NCBI GenBank assembly: GCA_022577435.1
Contig: JAKOON010000027.1
Coordinates: forward strand, 2,375,533 to 2,439,532
Length of the DNA stretch: 64,000 bases
Reading direction: 5' to 3'
From: Embiotoca jacksoni
Taxonomy: Eukaryota > Chordata > Actinopteri > Embiotocidae
How positions within the stretch are numbered: the stretch's first letter is position 1; the number at the start of each line of letters is the position of its first letter. The notes under the pieces were generated by a model, which saw only the letters and a program-made list of their open reading frames with translations, did not search any database and had not been told where the DNA came from. Below are positions 1 through 11,600 of this stretch, in pieces. The translations under genes and the position numbers were made by a program.

Positions 1-428
1 CACCCGCTTTGCGCAGACGACGTCCTCGCGGTCGCGCTCGTCTGCCCACTTCACTGAACTTTTGACCTTTCGGCCTCTCGCTCGGGCGACCCGTGACCCG
101 GCAGCGCTCGGGTCCGGCGTTGCGTTGAAGGATCGAGGCCTCGCTCGTCACGGCGCGGCCATCAGTCACAAAAGTTTCCGCGGACTCGCTTGATAGCCGT
201 CTACTGTATCTATCCGTCAGAAATATTCGCCCGGAGATTCATTTTTCACGGCGTTCATCGGTGTATGGATTTTGTGACATTCGGATGGCGGCTGCTCGTT
301 TGCGAGGAAGCGAAGGAATATGTTAATGACCTCCACTCTTCCTCGTTCTCCTCCGCTCTCCTTTTTCCCCCTCTCCTCCCTCAGTCGCTGTCTGTGTGCC
401 TTTTTTTTTTTTTTCTGGAGAGAGAGAG

Positions 429-431
<3 letters not shown>

Positions 432-504
<73 letters not shown>
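432..504. repeat. (CA)n microsatellite
   Basis: About 36 uninterrupted CA dinucleotides, preceded by a T-run and a short GA tract. All open frames across it are artefacts of the repeat. Confidence 0.97.
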
Positions 505-505
<1 letters not shown>

Positions 506-3500
506 TACGAGGCAGGAGCAGTGCTCTGTGCATCGCTGCGACTGCTCGCCATCAGGGTTCAAAAGTTCACACTATTCCCCTCGGGCTACTGTGCTGCTGC
601 AGATGCTGATAGTCTTTTCTTTCTCCCTCTCTCCTGGCTGCCTTTCTTCCCCTCTCTCCCTCGCTGTTTACACTATTAATCTTGTACACTCTCTCTCACA
701 CACTCACTCACACTGCCTGGCAAGAAGAGAGCGGCTTGAAGGGGGGATTTGGACGTATTTAACCGAGGGGCATCCATCACTCTCATCCCCGGCTTCACCC
801 CCACCAAAAAAAAAAAAAAAAAGCCACAGCGTGTAGTTTTTGTTTTTTTTTTTGCATCCTCCTGGTCTGTAAGCCCTCTGATGCAGCTCTCCCCTCATTT
901 GCTTTGTTTTATTGTTGCGCCGCATATAATTACATCCCTCCGTTTTGCCTCTGGTGCAGCGCCGTGTTGAAACCCAGGGAAAACAGGCGAAGGTAAATGT
1001 GCGGCAGTCCATCTGTAAAGAGGCACATAGGCAGAATGCAAAGTGGGAAGCTGGGGCAGGGTGGCTCCTAATCTCCCCCAGAGCTGTCAATGTCACAGAC
1101 AAATAGCAAAACTATCAGATGCGGCGGGTTCACCCAGAGGTTAGCGTTCCCAGGTACCTCCTGCACTCACTCCCTCTCTTTCTCCCCCTGCCTTGCAAAT
1201 GAGAATTTGATTTTGCCCTCCACTGGAATCCATTTCTGGAGATGAATGAAGTTTCAATGCCAAGCCCAGGTGGCCCCGCTGATTTCTTAGGGAAATAAAT
1301 GGAGATGGGAGAGATGTGTTGGCCTGTACACAGACAGTGACACGCCAGCTCCCGGTGCCTCTGGGATCCCTCTGTTTAATTGTTGCTGTAACGTAGCGCT
1401 CTGAGGTCGTTAACATGCCCTTGTGGAGTTATTCCAGGATGTCGAGGATGCATCCCTCTTTGCGCCGGGAGCGCCGCACGGCCGGGAGAAGTCACCGCTC
1501 GGCGTGCGTGCCAAGTGGGACAGGGCTGCCGTGGGCTTGTGTTGCTGTGTAAAGATTGCTAATCTACAGTGGTAATTTTCCCCGTTGATTTGGAGTGACC
1601 TCGGCTGTAGGTCAGCTTTATCTCACCGAAATCTGAGGCCACTCGAGTGGAAACACGGTTTTGTTGTAAAGAAACTTTGTCCTGTTTGGCAGCGTGAAAA
1701 CACACGATTAATTTTATTAAAAAAATGCATTCAGATGATTAACTTTAAAATATACATTCCCTCCTCCACTAATCACAATTAAAGTGGCAGCATTTTATTT
1801 AATGTCAGGTTTAAACAAACAGCAATTCAATTGTTTTTTTTATCTTGTAGTTTATCTATATCAGTTGGGGTTTTTTTGTGCCTAATTTAATGTGTTCAGT
1901 GATTGTAATCTCAGCCGCCCTTTGAAAAATGTGTGCAAACATAATTTTAAGATAACATTTACAAAAACATGAATTAAATGATCATTCTTGCTATTTTATG
2001 GTATCGTTTTAAATCACCTGTGCGGCAGTTATTGTCGTAGACGTTGATTTACCTGCGAATGAAACGAGACAAAACTGACTTGGCTTTGTTTTTTCTGAAA
2101 TATGAATTCATTCATTTTAAACAACCAAAAGAAAAGAGGAGACAAAGAAAAAGTTTTAAAAAGTTTGTAAATTATATATATAAAAAAAAAAAATTAAAAA
2201 AAAGTTGAAGCCTATTTTCATTATTTCTATTTTATTACTACCTTACTCTCTCTCTCTTTTTTTTTTTTTTTACCTGGATATATAGAAATACTGTACTGTA
2301 ACACTAAATTCAATTTTAATTACATAATGTACGAGAATAATACTTGAATTATTAATTTTATTGCAGTTGTTTTAAAATAAGGCACATTTTCTCCAGTAAA
2401 ATATGAAAAGCAAACAAAAAAAAAAAGACTTTATCATACTAATTTACTCAGAAAAGGCCAAATCCTAAGTAATTATTCAGTCACTACTCGGCCCTGTTTA
2501 TTAAAGACTGAATGAAAATGCTCCAAAATATCGTGAATATATCACACGTCATTATTTGTTGGTCCTCTATGAAATTTTATGGCAAAGTCTAAAACAAAAG
2601 TAATTATCTTAGCTTTAAATAGGTAATACCAAATGAATAGTCCTAGTCCTAGTTTCATTATTAATTATTGGAAACAATTGTTTTGATTTCTATAAATCCC
2701 ATTAAATAAAAAAAAAAATATCTATAATTTGGTCCTCTGAGATAATTGCAATTAAAATATCTGTATTTTAGGTGAAACTCGCTTCATCAAAATTTAAGTA
2801 AGACGCTGCTTTCGATGAGCATTTTTCCTTATTTTCCTCTGGAGAATAATTTCTGTGACACCTGTTGCACGTGGAATAGCAGTTTATTTATGAAAGGAGG
2901 CAAAGAATGATAGCGTCCAATCGTTATTTATTGGCATAATATGTAACTGCAGCGACTGTAAACCACGAGTTATTTATATAAAATGCTAATCTGTGTGAGA
3001 CATTGCTCAGGAAGCACACTGCCATGTCATACTCCTTAGTAAAATCATATTTAAAGCATTTAAGTGGAAATAACGGGAGCATTTTAAAGCTGCAATAACA
3101 GTACATTCAGAGGAGGAGTGTGTTGATTTTTTTATTTTATTTTTTGTGAGTGTTTGTCCCTCCAGACTCTGCCGTCGACTGCGTTATATCCCTTTTTTTT
3201 TTTTATCGCAGCCTCCTCTGTGGGCCCCGAAACTCCTCCATTGTTGGTATTTATATTCTTACGACTGTTTTTTTTTTTGTGTGTGTGTGTGTCTGTCAGC
3301 GAAGCAGCTGAAAACCATCCCCAGCGATTAGAGGATCATTGTATCTGCAGTTAAGCATTTGAATAGTGGTAGTAAATCTAGAAAAGGGAAATTCAGGGTC
3401 GCTGTAGACGCTGCTTATGGCTGCCCAGGGGGAAGCCGATGTCACATAGTAAATTTAGCCCCTTAGTGTCTTTAGAGTGGCCGGTCTGTGATGTTTGAGT

Positions 3501-5820
3501 GTGGAAGGAATAGAAGCTAGAATAACTTGACATCTATTCCTGTGTCGAAGCACGGAAACATCTATTTTTCTATTTGTGTAACAGACTAAGTCAGACACTT
3601 TAAAAAAAAAAAGAGAGACGCCAGATATATATCTCTTTGATCTAACTCAATTTCCAGAATCCAAATTATTTCCGAAGTGTGATAAAATATTTACCGGATC
3701 ATTTCTGTGTGCATTAAAGTTTGCTTTAGTGCTTTTATCTCAAGTCCCATTTGTTGTCTGACCTGATTGACGTCCTTGATCCAAAAAAAAAAAAAAAAAA
3801 AAAAATCCTTAATCACTTCTGCATAAATTCCCGGCGCCATTAAACATTATTAGCCGGTGATACAGGCATCATGCAGCCCAATATAATGCACTGCATGTTT
3901 TCTTTGGTTTCGAACACATGCATTAGGAGGTTCTAAACATGGTTTATGTATCGATGACTGAGGTCCTAATCAAATCAGGGGGAAGGGAAGGAGGGCAGGA
4001 GAAGACGTCCTGCCCTTAACCTCAGTGCCTCTCAGTCTCTCCTCCCTCCTGACGGCCGCCTCGCTGGAGGGATGCGCAGGCAAAAAGGGCCTCCTACCGT
4101 AATGAGGAAAAATTTATCAATTTAGCCCGGCCTGTGCGCAGATTGAGCGCCGGGCGGGTGAAGGTGCACCGAGTGAATCCTTTTTCCTAATCAAGGGCCG
4201 TATCCAGGAGGATTGCGGTCTCGTTCTGAGCTCGGTCTGTGGAATCAGCAGCATTCCTTCCCCCCCGCAGCCCCCTCAGGGCCGGGTAGCCTCTCCCTGC
4301 CTTCTGTTTCACCTCATCAGCAGAGTTCACATGGGGGTCAGGTCCCCCCCCCCCACCTCCCCCGCCCCCCCCTCGTTGCTGCATTCAATGCAATACCTCT
4401 TGCATGGAAAAAGCCGCCGTGAAAGGTCCCCCCCCCCTCCCGTGTTCAAGGACTAAGCAGAGGAGAAAGAGGGCATATGATAACTTTCTGAACTTCATTT
4501 CTACTCGTTCTTCAGGGGTGGGGGTGGGGGGGGTAGAGGGGGTGTTCACCTCTGCACGCACACGTATTAATCCCATTACTAGTGTTTTACCTTATAGTCA
4601 CAAGTACATACTGATTTACTGACAGCATATTGTTTTCTCTGGGTTAAAAACTAAAAACCTCTCTTTCTGCAGCTACTTAATTTTTTTATTTAATTATGAG
4701 GGATATTGTGCATTAAAAAACAACAACATCAGTTTGGTGTAAATTTGCCGAATTCAAACCAAAAGTCTTAAGTTTATTCAGAGTCCGCAGGCAGGTTGAT
4801 GTAAAGGATTAAAAAAACAAAACAAAAGAAGAAGCGTGACAATAAGCAGACGTCTGTTAATTGATTGTCATTTCTAAAGCAGGAATGCCAGCTGGTTTTC
4901 TTCTATAATAGCAAAACTGGATATCCTCGGACTGTCGGTCGGACAAAATAAGCAGCTGGAACCTTACAGCTTTGCGAAAAGGCGTTTTTCACAATTTTAT
5001 GAAGTTTCAGACAAAAGATTGATCCGCAATCAAGAAGTAATTAATAAATAATGACAGTAATCGATAGCTTATATCACAAAATCAGAGCTCATTACTGTCA
5101 AATGCAACAGAAATAAAAAAATAAAAAAAAGCTGCTAAAAACAGACATACATGGCAATAAATGTACAATTTTACACTATGAGCACAGGGGACTACAGAAA
5201 TATAGAGTTTTAGGGAGTGTGAAACACAAAAAAGGGTTAGTGCAGGCACACAAAACAACTAATATTATACGTCACAGGCATTGCACATTGATTAGCAGTG
5301 CAAAATATTATCAGGTGATTTTATTATAGTATGTACAAACATCCTATGTGACATTACAACACTGTGAGGAAGATGTTCAAACATGTGACGCATTTTAGGC
5401 AGTATTTTCTACACAAGTCACATTTCCTCCTGTTTTTTTTCCCCCACTTTATCTGACAGTGTATATGTACATATATATATATATATATATATGCATAGCC
5501 TCTTAAAGTACACATTCCCCCCCCGCTGGGTCTGACTCCTGCCGCTCCTCTCTGCTCATCCTGAGGATCGCTCGCTTCACTTCAGCATCTCCTGCAGCAC
5601 CATCAACATCTTCAGCGCCTTTTTCTTTCCTGCGTGTTTTCGTAACATCTTCTTGTTGCGTTATGACCAACCGTTAGATCTAATGTAACGTATTAAGTCC
5701 TCCCACCCAACCATTTCCCTTCATTTTGATTCACTCTCTATCCAGCCTTTGATTGACTTTCAGCCTAACTAAAGTGGATTTTAATGAGAGAATACATTAA
5801 CTCCCTCTGGTCATGCTAAC

Positions 5821-6480
5821 ATAAATCAGCCTTTTCTTGCGGGATCAACTGCTGAGCTCATAACACCATGCTGAGAGAGTGTGAATAACCAAATGAGAGA
5901 TTGGGGCTGTGGCTGAAACCGCTGGCAGCTCGGGCGCATTGTTGTTCATCCCCTTCTGAGTTTAACAGGAGTTCAGGGAGGCAGCAGAACAGAGCACTTA
6001 TCAGCACACAGGTCAGCTCGCTTTATGGAAACGCTCCTTCGTCGGGATCAATTAAACACGTATCTCCACTCGATTTCTATCGATTATTTCCTTCCATTTG
6101 GCGTCTCAAATCTTTTCCCTCCCGATGACCGCCGAGAGACGTTAGATTCGGTTAGCGCGGCTCCTCACCTTGATTTACGCAACGCGGGATGCGACTCTTA
6201 ACATCACATCTATCTGCTTCTCTATGTTGGTAATTGCACTCAGCTAAATAGGTTATGCTGAAATATCAATAAATTGCCATCAGATTAATGTCAATACCAA
6301 AGCTGTGGATGGTGCTAATTAAAACGCAAAAGGGATGAAAATGAAGTCATGGCATCGCCCTGAATAATTGATAACGCAATTTATGATTTTTATGAAAGAG
6401 TGCCGTCTGTCTGCGATTTTGATGAGGCCTTAATTAGATGCGTTAATGTGTCTCTCTGTGCCTGTACTCAAACTCAAAAC
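5821..6480. promoter_or_regulatory. Candidate conserved non-coding element block
   Basis: A complex, non-repetitive AT-rich stretch with many TAATTA, TAATTG and ATCAAT-type homeodomain cores (for example around 6230-6450) and no coding potential. This texture is typical of vertebrate developmental non-coding elements, which are common in genes next to HOX clusters. The call rests on composition only. Conservation could not be tested here. Confidence 0.3.
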
Positions 6481-7205
6481 TCAAACAGCATGGTGGTTTT
6501 TTTTTCCTCTCTTTTTTTTTTTTTTTTAAGGCTCTAAATTACACGTTTTCAAATAACATTATCTGCTTAAAATTGGTCCCAAAGAGGTGTTAGTGTGTAA
6601 TTTTCATTAAAGAAAGCATTGTTAACTCGGGACCAATCAGATTGCGGCGCTGCTGCTACCCTGTGGACGAACCCTGAATTAGCGTGTTGCATGTTTGACT
6701 AGAGTTCATATTCACGCAAAGGACAGTGAAGTGAGGTCAGGTCACCTTGTGTTAACGTGTTAAGCGGGCATGAATGTGTAATGTTTATTGACTCAAGTGG
6801 GATCAGACTTATCCTGTGTGGATTTTGCACCTCCTCATCTATTAGCAGGGCTCGACCTTTTTGAGATAAATGAAGAGCGAGGGAAGCAGACAGATGAGGA
6901 GATTAGAAGTGGGCCGCAACAGGGAAGCAGGACCGGGGGAAAGGAAAAAAAAGAAAAGAAAAAAGGACGGACTGCTGGCGGATAAATGAGGTGGAGGAGC
7001 GTAATGACCGCTGTTTGTTATGATGTACTGAATCAGGTTCTCTTTGACAAAACAGTCCTTAGCACCTCTGTATTTATAGTGTCACCAGTCAGTCCATCCA
7101 CAAAGGCAGGCCGATGATATGTGAGTGTGTTAGTGCGGCGAGGTGTCTGGAGCTCTGCTCTGGAGTGACCCGCTCATCCGTCAGGACCGCGAACCTGGAG
7201 CGGCA

Positions 7206-7213
7206 GGAGGGGG

Positions 7214-7247
<34 letters not shown>

Positions 7248-7256
7248 GGGGGGGGT
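7206..7256. repeat. Poly-G tract
   Basis: An almost pure G run with one interrupting T, including an uninterrupted run of more than 30 G. It could form a G-quadruplex on the + strand and is a likely place for sequencing length errors. Confidence 0.9.
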
Positions 7257-8265
7257 ATTGGATCAGGCGCTGGTCTGTTGTGGACTTAAATCTCCCGCCG
7301 AGCAAACAGCCGACATCGGCTTCAGATTATTCAGATGAAACTCGCTGAGAAAAGACTAAACAAAAACTTGGAAGAAAGAGAGCATCCCAGAGTTTCTCAG
7401 TTTCCTTCTTCTTGCCGATTTTTCTGAATGACACACAGGTTCCTGTTTGCCTCACGTTGGAGGGGGAGGGGGGTTGGAGGGGTAGGGGTTGCTCTTTGTT
7501 TAAGCCAGAGGAGCCCGTTGTGGGTTGACATGTTTGGTTTTTCCCAGCAGTTAAACAGGCGCCTTTCTGGAGGGGGTGGGGGTGGGCCATTCCCCTTGTC
7601 ATCCTCTGTGGTCTGAACGAGGGGTGTCGCACTAAACTTGTGTAAATGCTCTTTAAAGTTGTTTCCTGTTTCAGACTAAAATATGCAGCTCGTGCTCCTT
7701 CTGTGTTCAAATCCTCACCGTGCTGAGCTTTGTTTGTCACGCGCAGTAAAATCTGATAGAAACACGGCTAAACGCTAGGAAATCAGATTCTTTTTTATTT
7801 TTTGGTATCAGAACTCCAACACTTAACTTAATTCCTTGAACAGCTGGTTAAACCTGCATGTCTTGAGGCTCCCTGCTGTGGAGACTTTAAGGACGTGTCT
7901 CATGCCTTATAACTGCAAAACCTCCCCGTTCGATTCCAGCTGTGTCGTAACAAGAGGAAATAACAAACTACGACTCCTCAGTGGGCCGAGGACCACGTTA
8001 AAGTGCTCCGTGCATCACCTGACCGCTGCACTAATTAACTTAAGGCTCTTAAAGTTGTGCTATTTTCCCGCGATGTTTAGAGTTTGACTTTGCAGATTGA
8101 AGCGAGTTGCTGAATTCCCACAGGAAGGTTGCTCTCATTAAATTGCCGTGCGAACAGATGAATGGACTGCAGCGCTCAGCAGCACTGTACACGTATCGAT
8201 CCTCGTTTCCCAAAGCCTAACGGGGATGTATTTGATCCACAGGCGGGGAGACTTTATAGTCTGAC

Positions 8266-8271
<6 letters not shown>

Positions 8272-8319
<48 letters not shown>
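8272..8319. repeat. (GT)n microsatellite
   Basis: About 24 GT units in the intron, roughly 280 bases upstream of the first skap1 exon seen in the window. Confidence 0.95.
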
Positions 8320-8322
<3 letters not shown>

Positions 8323-8393
8323 TCCCTGGGAATAAAGGAAGTGTAGCTTATTAAGTTTTAGTACAAAAATAATCAATCGATTAATCAATTAGT

Positions 8394-8403
8394 TGATTGA
8401 CAG
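8394..8403 (+). promoter_or_regulatory. PBX-MEIS/PREP composite motif
   Basis: An exact TGATTGACAG, the half-site pair bound by PBX with MEIS/PREP, lies in an ATCAAT/TAATCA-rich stretch about 200 bases before a skap1 exon. It is a sequence match only. The same 10-mer also occurs by chance or in repeats, for example near 28133. Confidence 0.25.
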
Positions 8404-8601
8404 GAATAATTTCGCGAACAGAAAATGTATTTGAGGTCATTCATCAATATAAAAATGCCAAACTTTGTGATTTAAGCTTCCGTAATGAGAGAATTTTCCG
8501 CTTTTCTCTGTGGTGTGCTTATAAATTGAATGTTTTTGTGGGTTTTGATTAATAACAAGACATTTGAAGAAGTCAACACATTAATCTGCTTGTGCTCACA
8601 G

Positions 8602-11600
8602 ACTTTGGTGACATTGCGTCAGTGGCAGCTCAGGACCTGAGCAACATCTTGAAGCAAGGCTACCTGGAAAAGAAAAGAAAAGGTACAACAGCATATAGAT
8701 GGAAGTGTTAAATGCAGTGCAGTTTATCGCATTTCTGGGAAATGTTGAGTGAATTTGTGTCTAATATTTGTATTTTGTGCACATTTTCTATCTGAATAAT
8801 CAGCTGCACGTGAGTAATTTTCCATCTTCGTGCTCTTCTGTCTTCAGATCACAGCTTCTTCGGCTCAGAGTGGCAAAAGAAATGGTGCGTCCTGAACAAT
8901 TCCATCTTCTACTACTTCGGGAGTGAAAAAGGTTCGTTTTCGAAACGTGCAGAAATTCTACGGCCGCACACGTTGAATCAAAAACACGTCGTACCATGTG
9001 TCATCCCTCCTCACAGATAAACAGCAGAAGGGCTCGTTCTACATCAACGAGTACAGCGTGCAGCTGGTAAACAACCAGAGGAAAGACTCCAAAAGAAATG
9101 CCTGTTTTGAGCTCTCTGCTCCGGGACGACGGAACTTCACGGTCAGTTTCCCCACAACAAGTTCGCCAACTAAAATTTGTTCCTCTTGAATAGAAAACAG
9201 AATATTTGTGGATTTTGGACCTTTTGTCAGACAAACAAAGACATTTGAAGAAGTGATCAGGATTCCCCTCATTTCTTTATGATTTTCTTTTTATAATCTA
9301 ATTTAGAAAATTGTCATCAGATGATTTAAATACTTTTTTTTTGGTTGAATCACTATATAACATTATGTTCTAAATAAAGAGATGTTGGAAATATATTGTA
9401 ATTTGCCTCAAATATTTTTTTATTAGGTTAAAAACTGCAGTATCAGTCCGGCGTTAATGAAAATCATGTTGGAAAACATATTTACTAACTAACACATTGG
9501 CCAACTGACTCACTATAATTTAATGCGTCATAGATATTTGAAAAGAGACCGTTTCTGCTTGTTCTTTTTCTCCTTACTAGATGGCTAGAAAAAGATTTGA
9601 TAAATGCTTCAGTAATTAAACATCTGGATGTATAAAGGCTCGTTCAGATGTGATGATAATCTCCGTGTTATTGACGCTCTCTCCCTCCAGTTCACTGCCA
9701 GCAGCCCTCAGGAGGCCAGAGAGTGGGTGAACCAGATCAAGTTTGTACTCAGAGGTAAGCCAGCATCTCTTTGTACTTTTTTTTATGTCACTAATTACGT
9801 GTGATGTTAATTTTAAGACGAGTAAATGTTGAGCTTGTAGAAAATAGGCGTTTGAAAGCAGTTTAAATTGTAGTTTCTCCACTGAAGTTTTCAAAGGAGC
9901 AGAAAAGGTCAGAGGTTCGAGAAAAACCCTTCATCATCTCCGACTCGTATGAGAACCACCCGATCCATCACTAACTACACAGCCCAACACGCCAGTCCTG
10001 AACCTCCTCAGTCCACATGTCACCCGCCGTGTCATGTGCACCATCGTGTAGGTCTACTTCTGGCCCTCCCCCCGAACCTCTCCACACACACACACACACA
10101 TACACCCCCCCACCTCGACCCCCAACCCTCCTACTGAATTCCAGCTTACAGGAAATTGATTGGTAGATGTTCTGGTTATCCTCCAGTGACATTGATTTCT
10201 GCTTGGCTGCTGGTGTACGGCCGAGGACCTGATACCCTGTGTTGCAGTGGCCAGTCGCCTGCAATGAGACAGCTCCTCCATCTGAGCGAGCCGTCGTGCC
10301 TCGTCTACTCTAAAATGGGCTCGGGCCGGGCCACTGGTTTGCGGGAAGTAACAGACACTCTGCAGTTTGTCTTACTTCCTTCCAGGAGAGGTTTTACTAC
10401 AAAATACAGTCTGATCCAGAGCACGGAGCCAATTATTTCATCCTCTTCACCTTGAATTTACCTGAGAACGAGACTGAATGGTTTCCTTTTTAGGTGTGCT
10501 GTCATGCTTTCAAGAACTTTAAGAACATTTCTTAAAGCATTTTGCCTTGAATATGAGGACACGGAGCATATATGACATGGCATTGCAAATGAGGTTTAAC
10601 AGGAAACATGGGGAAGATGTGAAAGGGAGGGGCGAATAAAGAGCTGGATCCGCAACTAAGACCGTAAAGAATACAGAATCTCTGTTCAACAGTCCCTGCA
10701 GGAAACCGCAATGTTGCGTTTGCAATAATTGATGGTAAAAATGTCCTCAAAAGAAACTCTGCTGAAGGTATTGCTGCATAGAGGTGCATTTCCAAACAAC
10801 AACTACTCATTTCCAATCAGCCAGGCTCTGCTTCCTCTCCTCTCACCATCAAAACAAACTGTACTCCGGAGAAAACCGGAACAATCGGGAAAACCGGAAG
10901 TGACAGGGTTTGTCGGAAATGTGGTTTTAGCACTATTTTATCTCGGGAATGAAGATTTTTAATTAGTTTCATACATACTTCAAGTTGTAAGAGACTGCAC
11001 TTTGTTTTTGTTCATACAGTAGGCTTACGTGTTGAATTAGTATGAAATAAACAGCATTTAAAGCTCTTATTTTAACAGCAGATTTAACCTTTGTCTTCTA
11101 TTCTACAGTCACAGACTTCCTGTTCTGTAAAGCTAAGTCACTTTTAGGACGTTTTTGTTGAAAAAGTTTGAAAGAAAGTTAAAACAAATCAGAAGTAAAA
11201 TATGTCCGTTATTTGCAGCATTATTATTATCATGGGATGTGTTTACATATTACTTCTTATTAAGTAGGGCTTAAAAAAATTTTTTTTGCCTCGACTGCAA
11301 AAAAAATCATTTATAACTTTGCAAATTATATCACAATTTCAGAAAATCATTACAAAATTAAGCATTTTAATCGTAACAATCACAAAAAAAAGTCCTGAGT
11401 AATGGGACTCATTGTTAGGTCCTTAGATTATTATGTAAAATTGAACAATTGTTAAGTTATTCAGGTTTTTCTCTGTTTTCATATCGTTGCAAATACTCCA
11501 CAACAATTTGTTGCCTGATATTAAAAGATTAAAAACACTTAATAGTTAATGAAAACAGGAAGTATTTGCTGCGTGAGTGCACGGCTGCACTGCTGCTGTA

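Larger units (their letters stand above)
1..8601. other. Non-coding sequence upstream of first visible skap1 exon
   Basis: No convincing exon was found here. The open frames are short and driven by low-complexity tracts. The family normally has about 100 residues before the first exon seen at 8602, so the N-terminal skap1 exons probably lie left of the window and this stretch is probably intron. The first 180 bases are CpG-rich. The rest is AT-rich, with long A and T runs and several microsatellites that are listed separately. A short stretch near 956-992 has an acceptor and a donor in reading phase, but it could not be matched to SKAP1. Confidence 0.6.

Noticed and set aside
956..992. Possible tiny skap1 exon (GCAG acceptor, AAG/GTAAAT donor)
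   Set aside because: Open in phase but only 33-36 bases, and it shows no resemblance to the SKAP1 N-terminal region.
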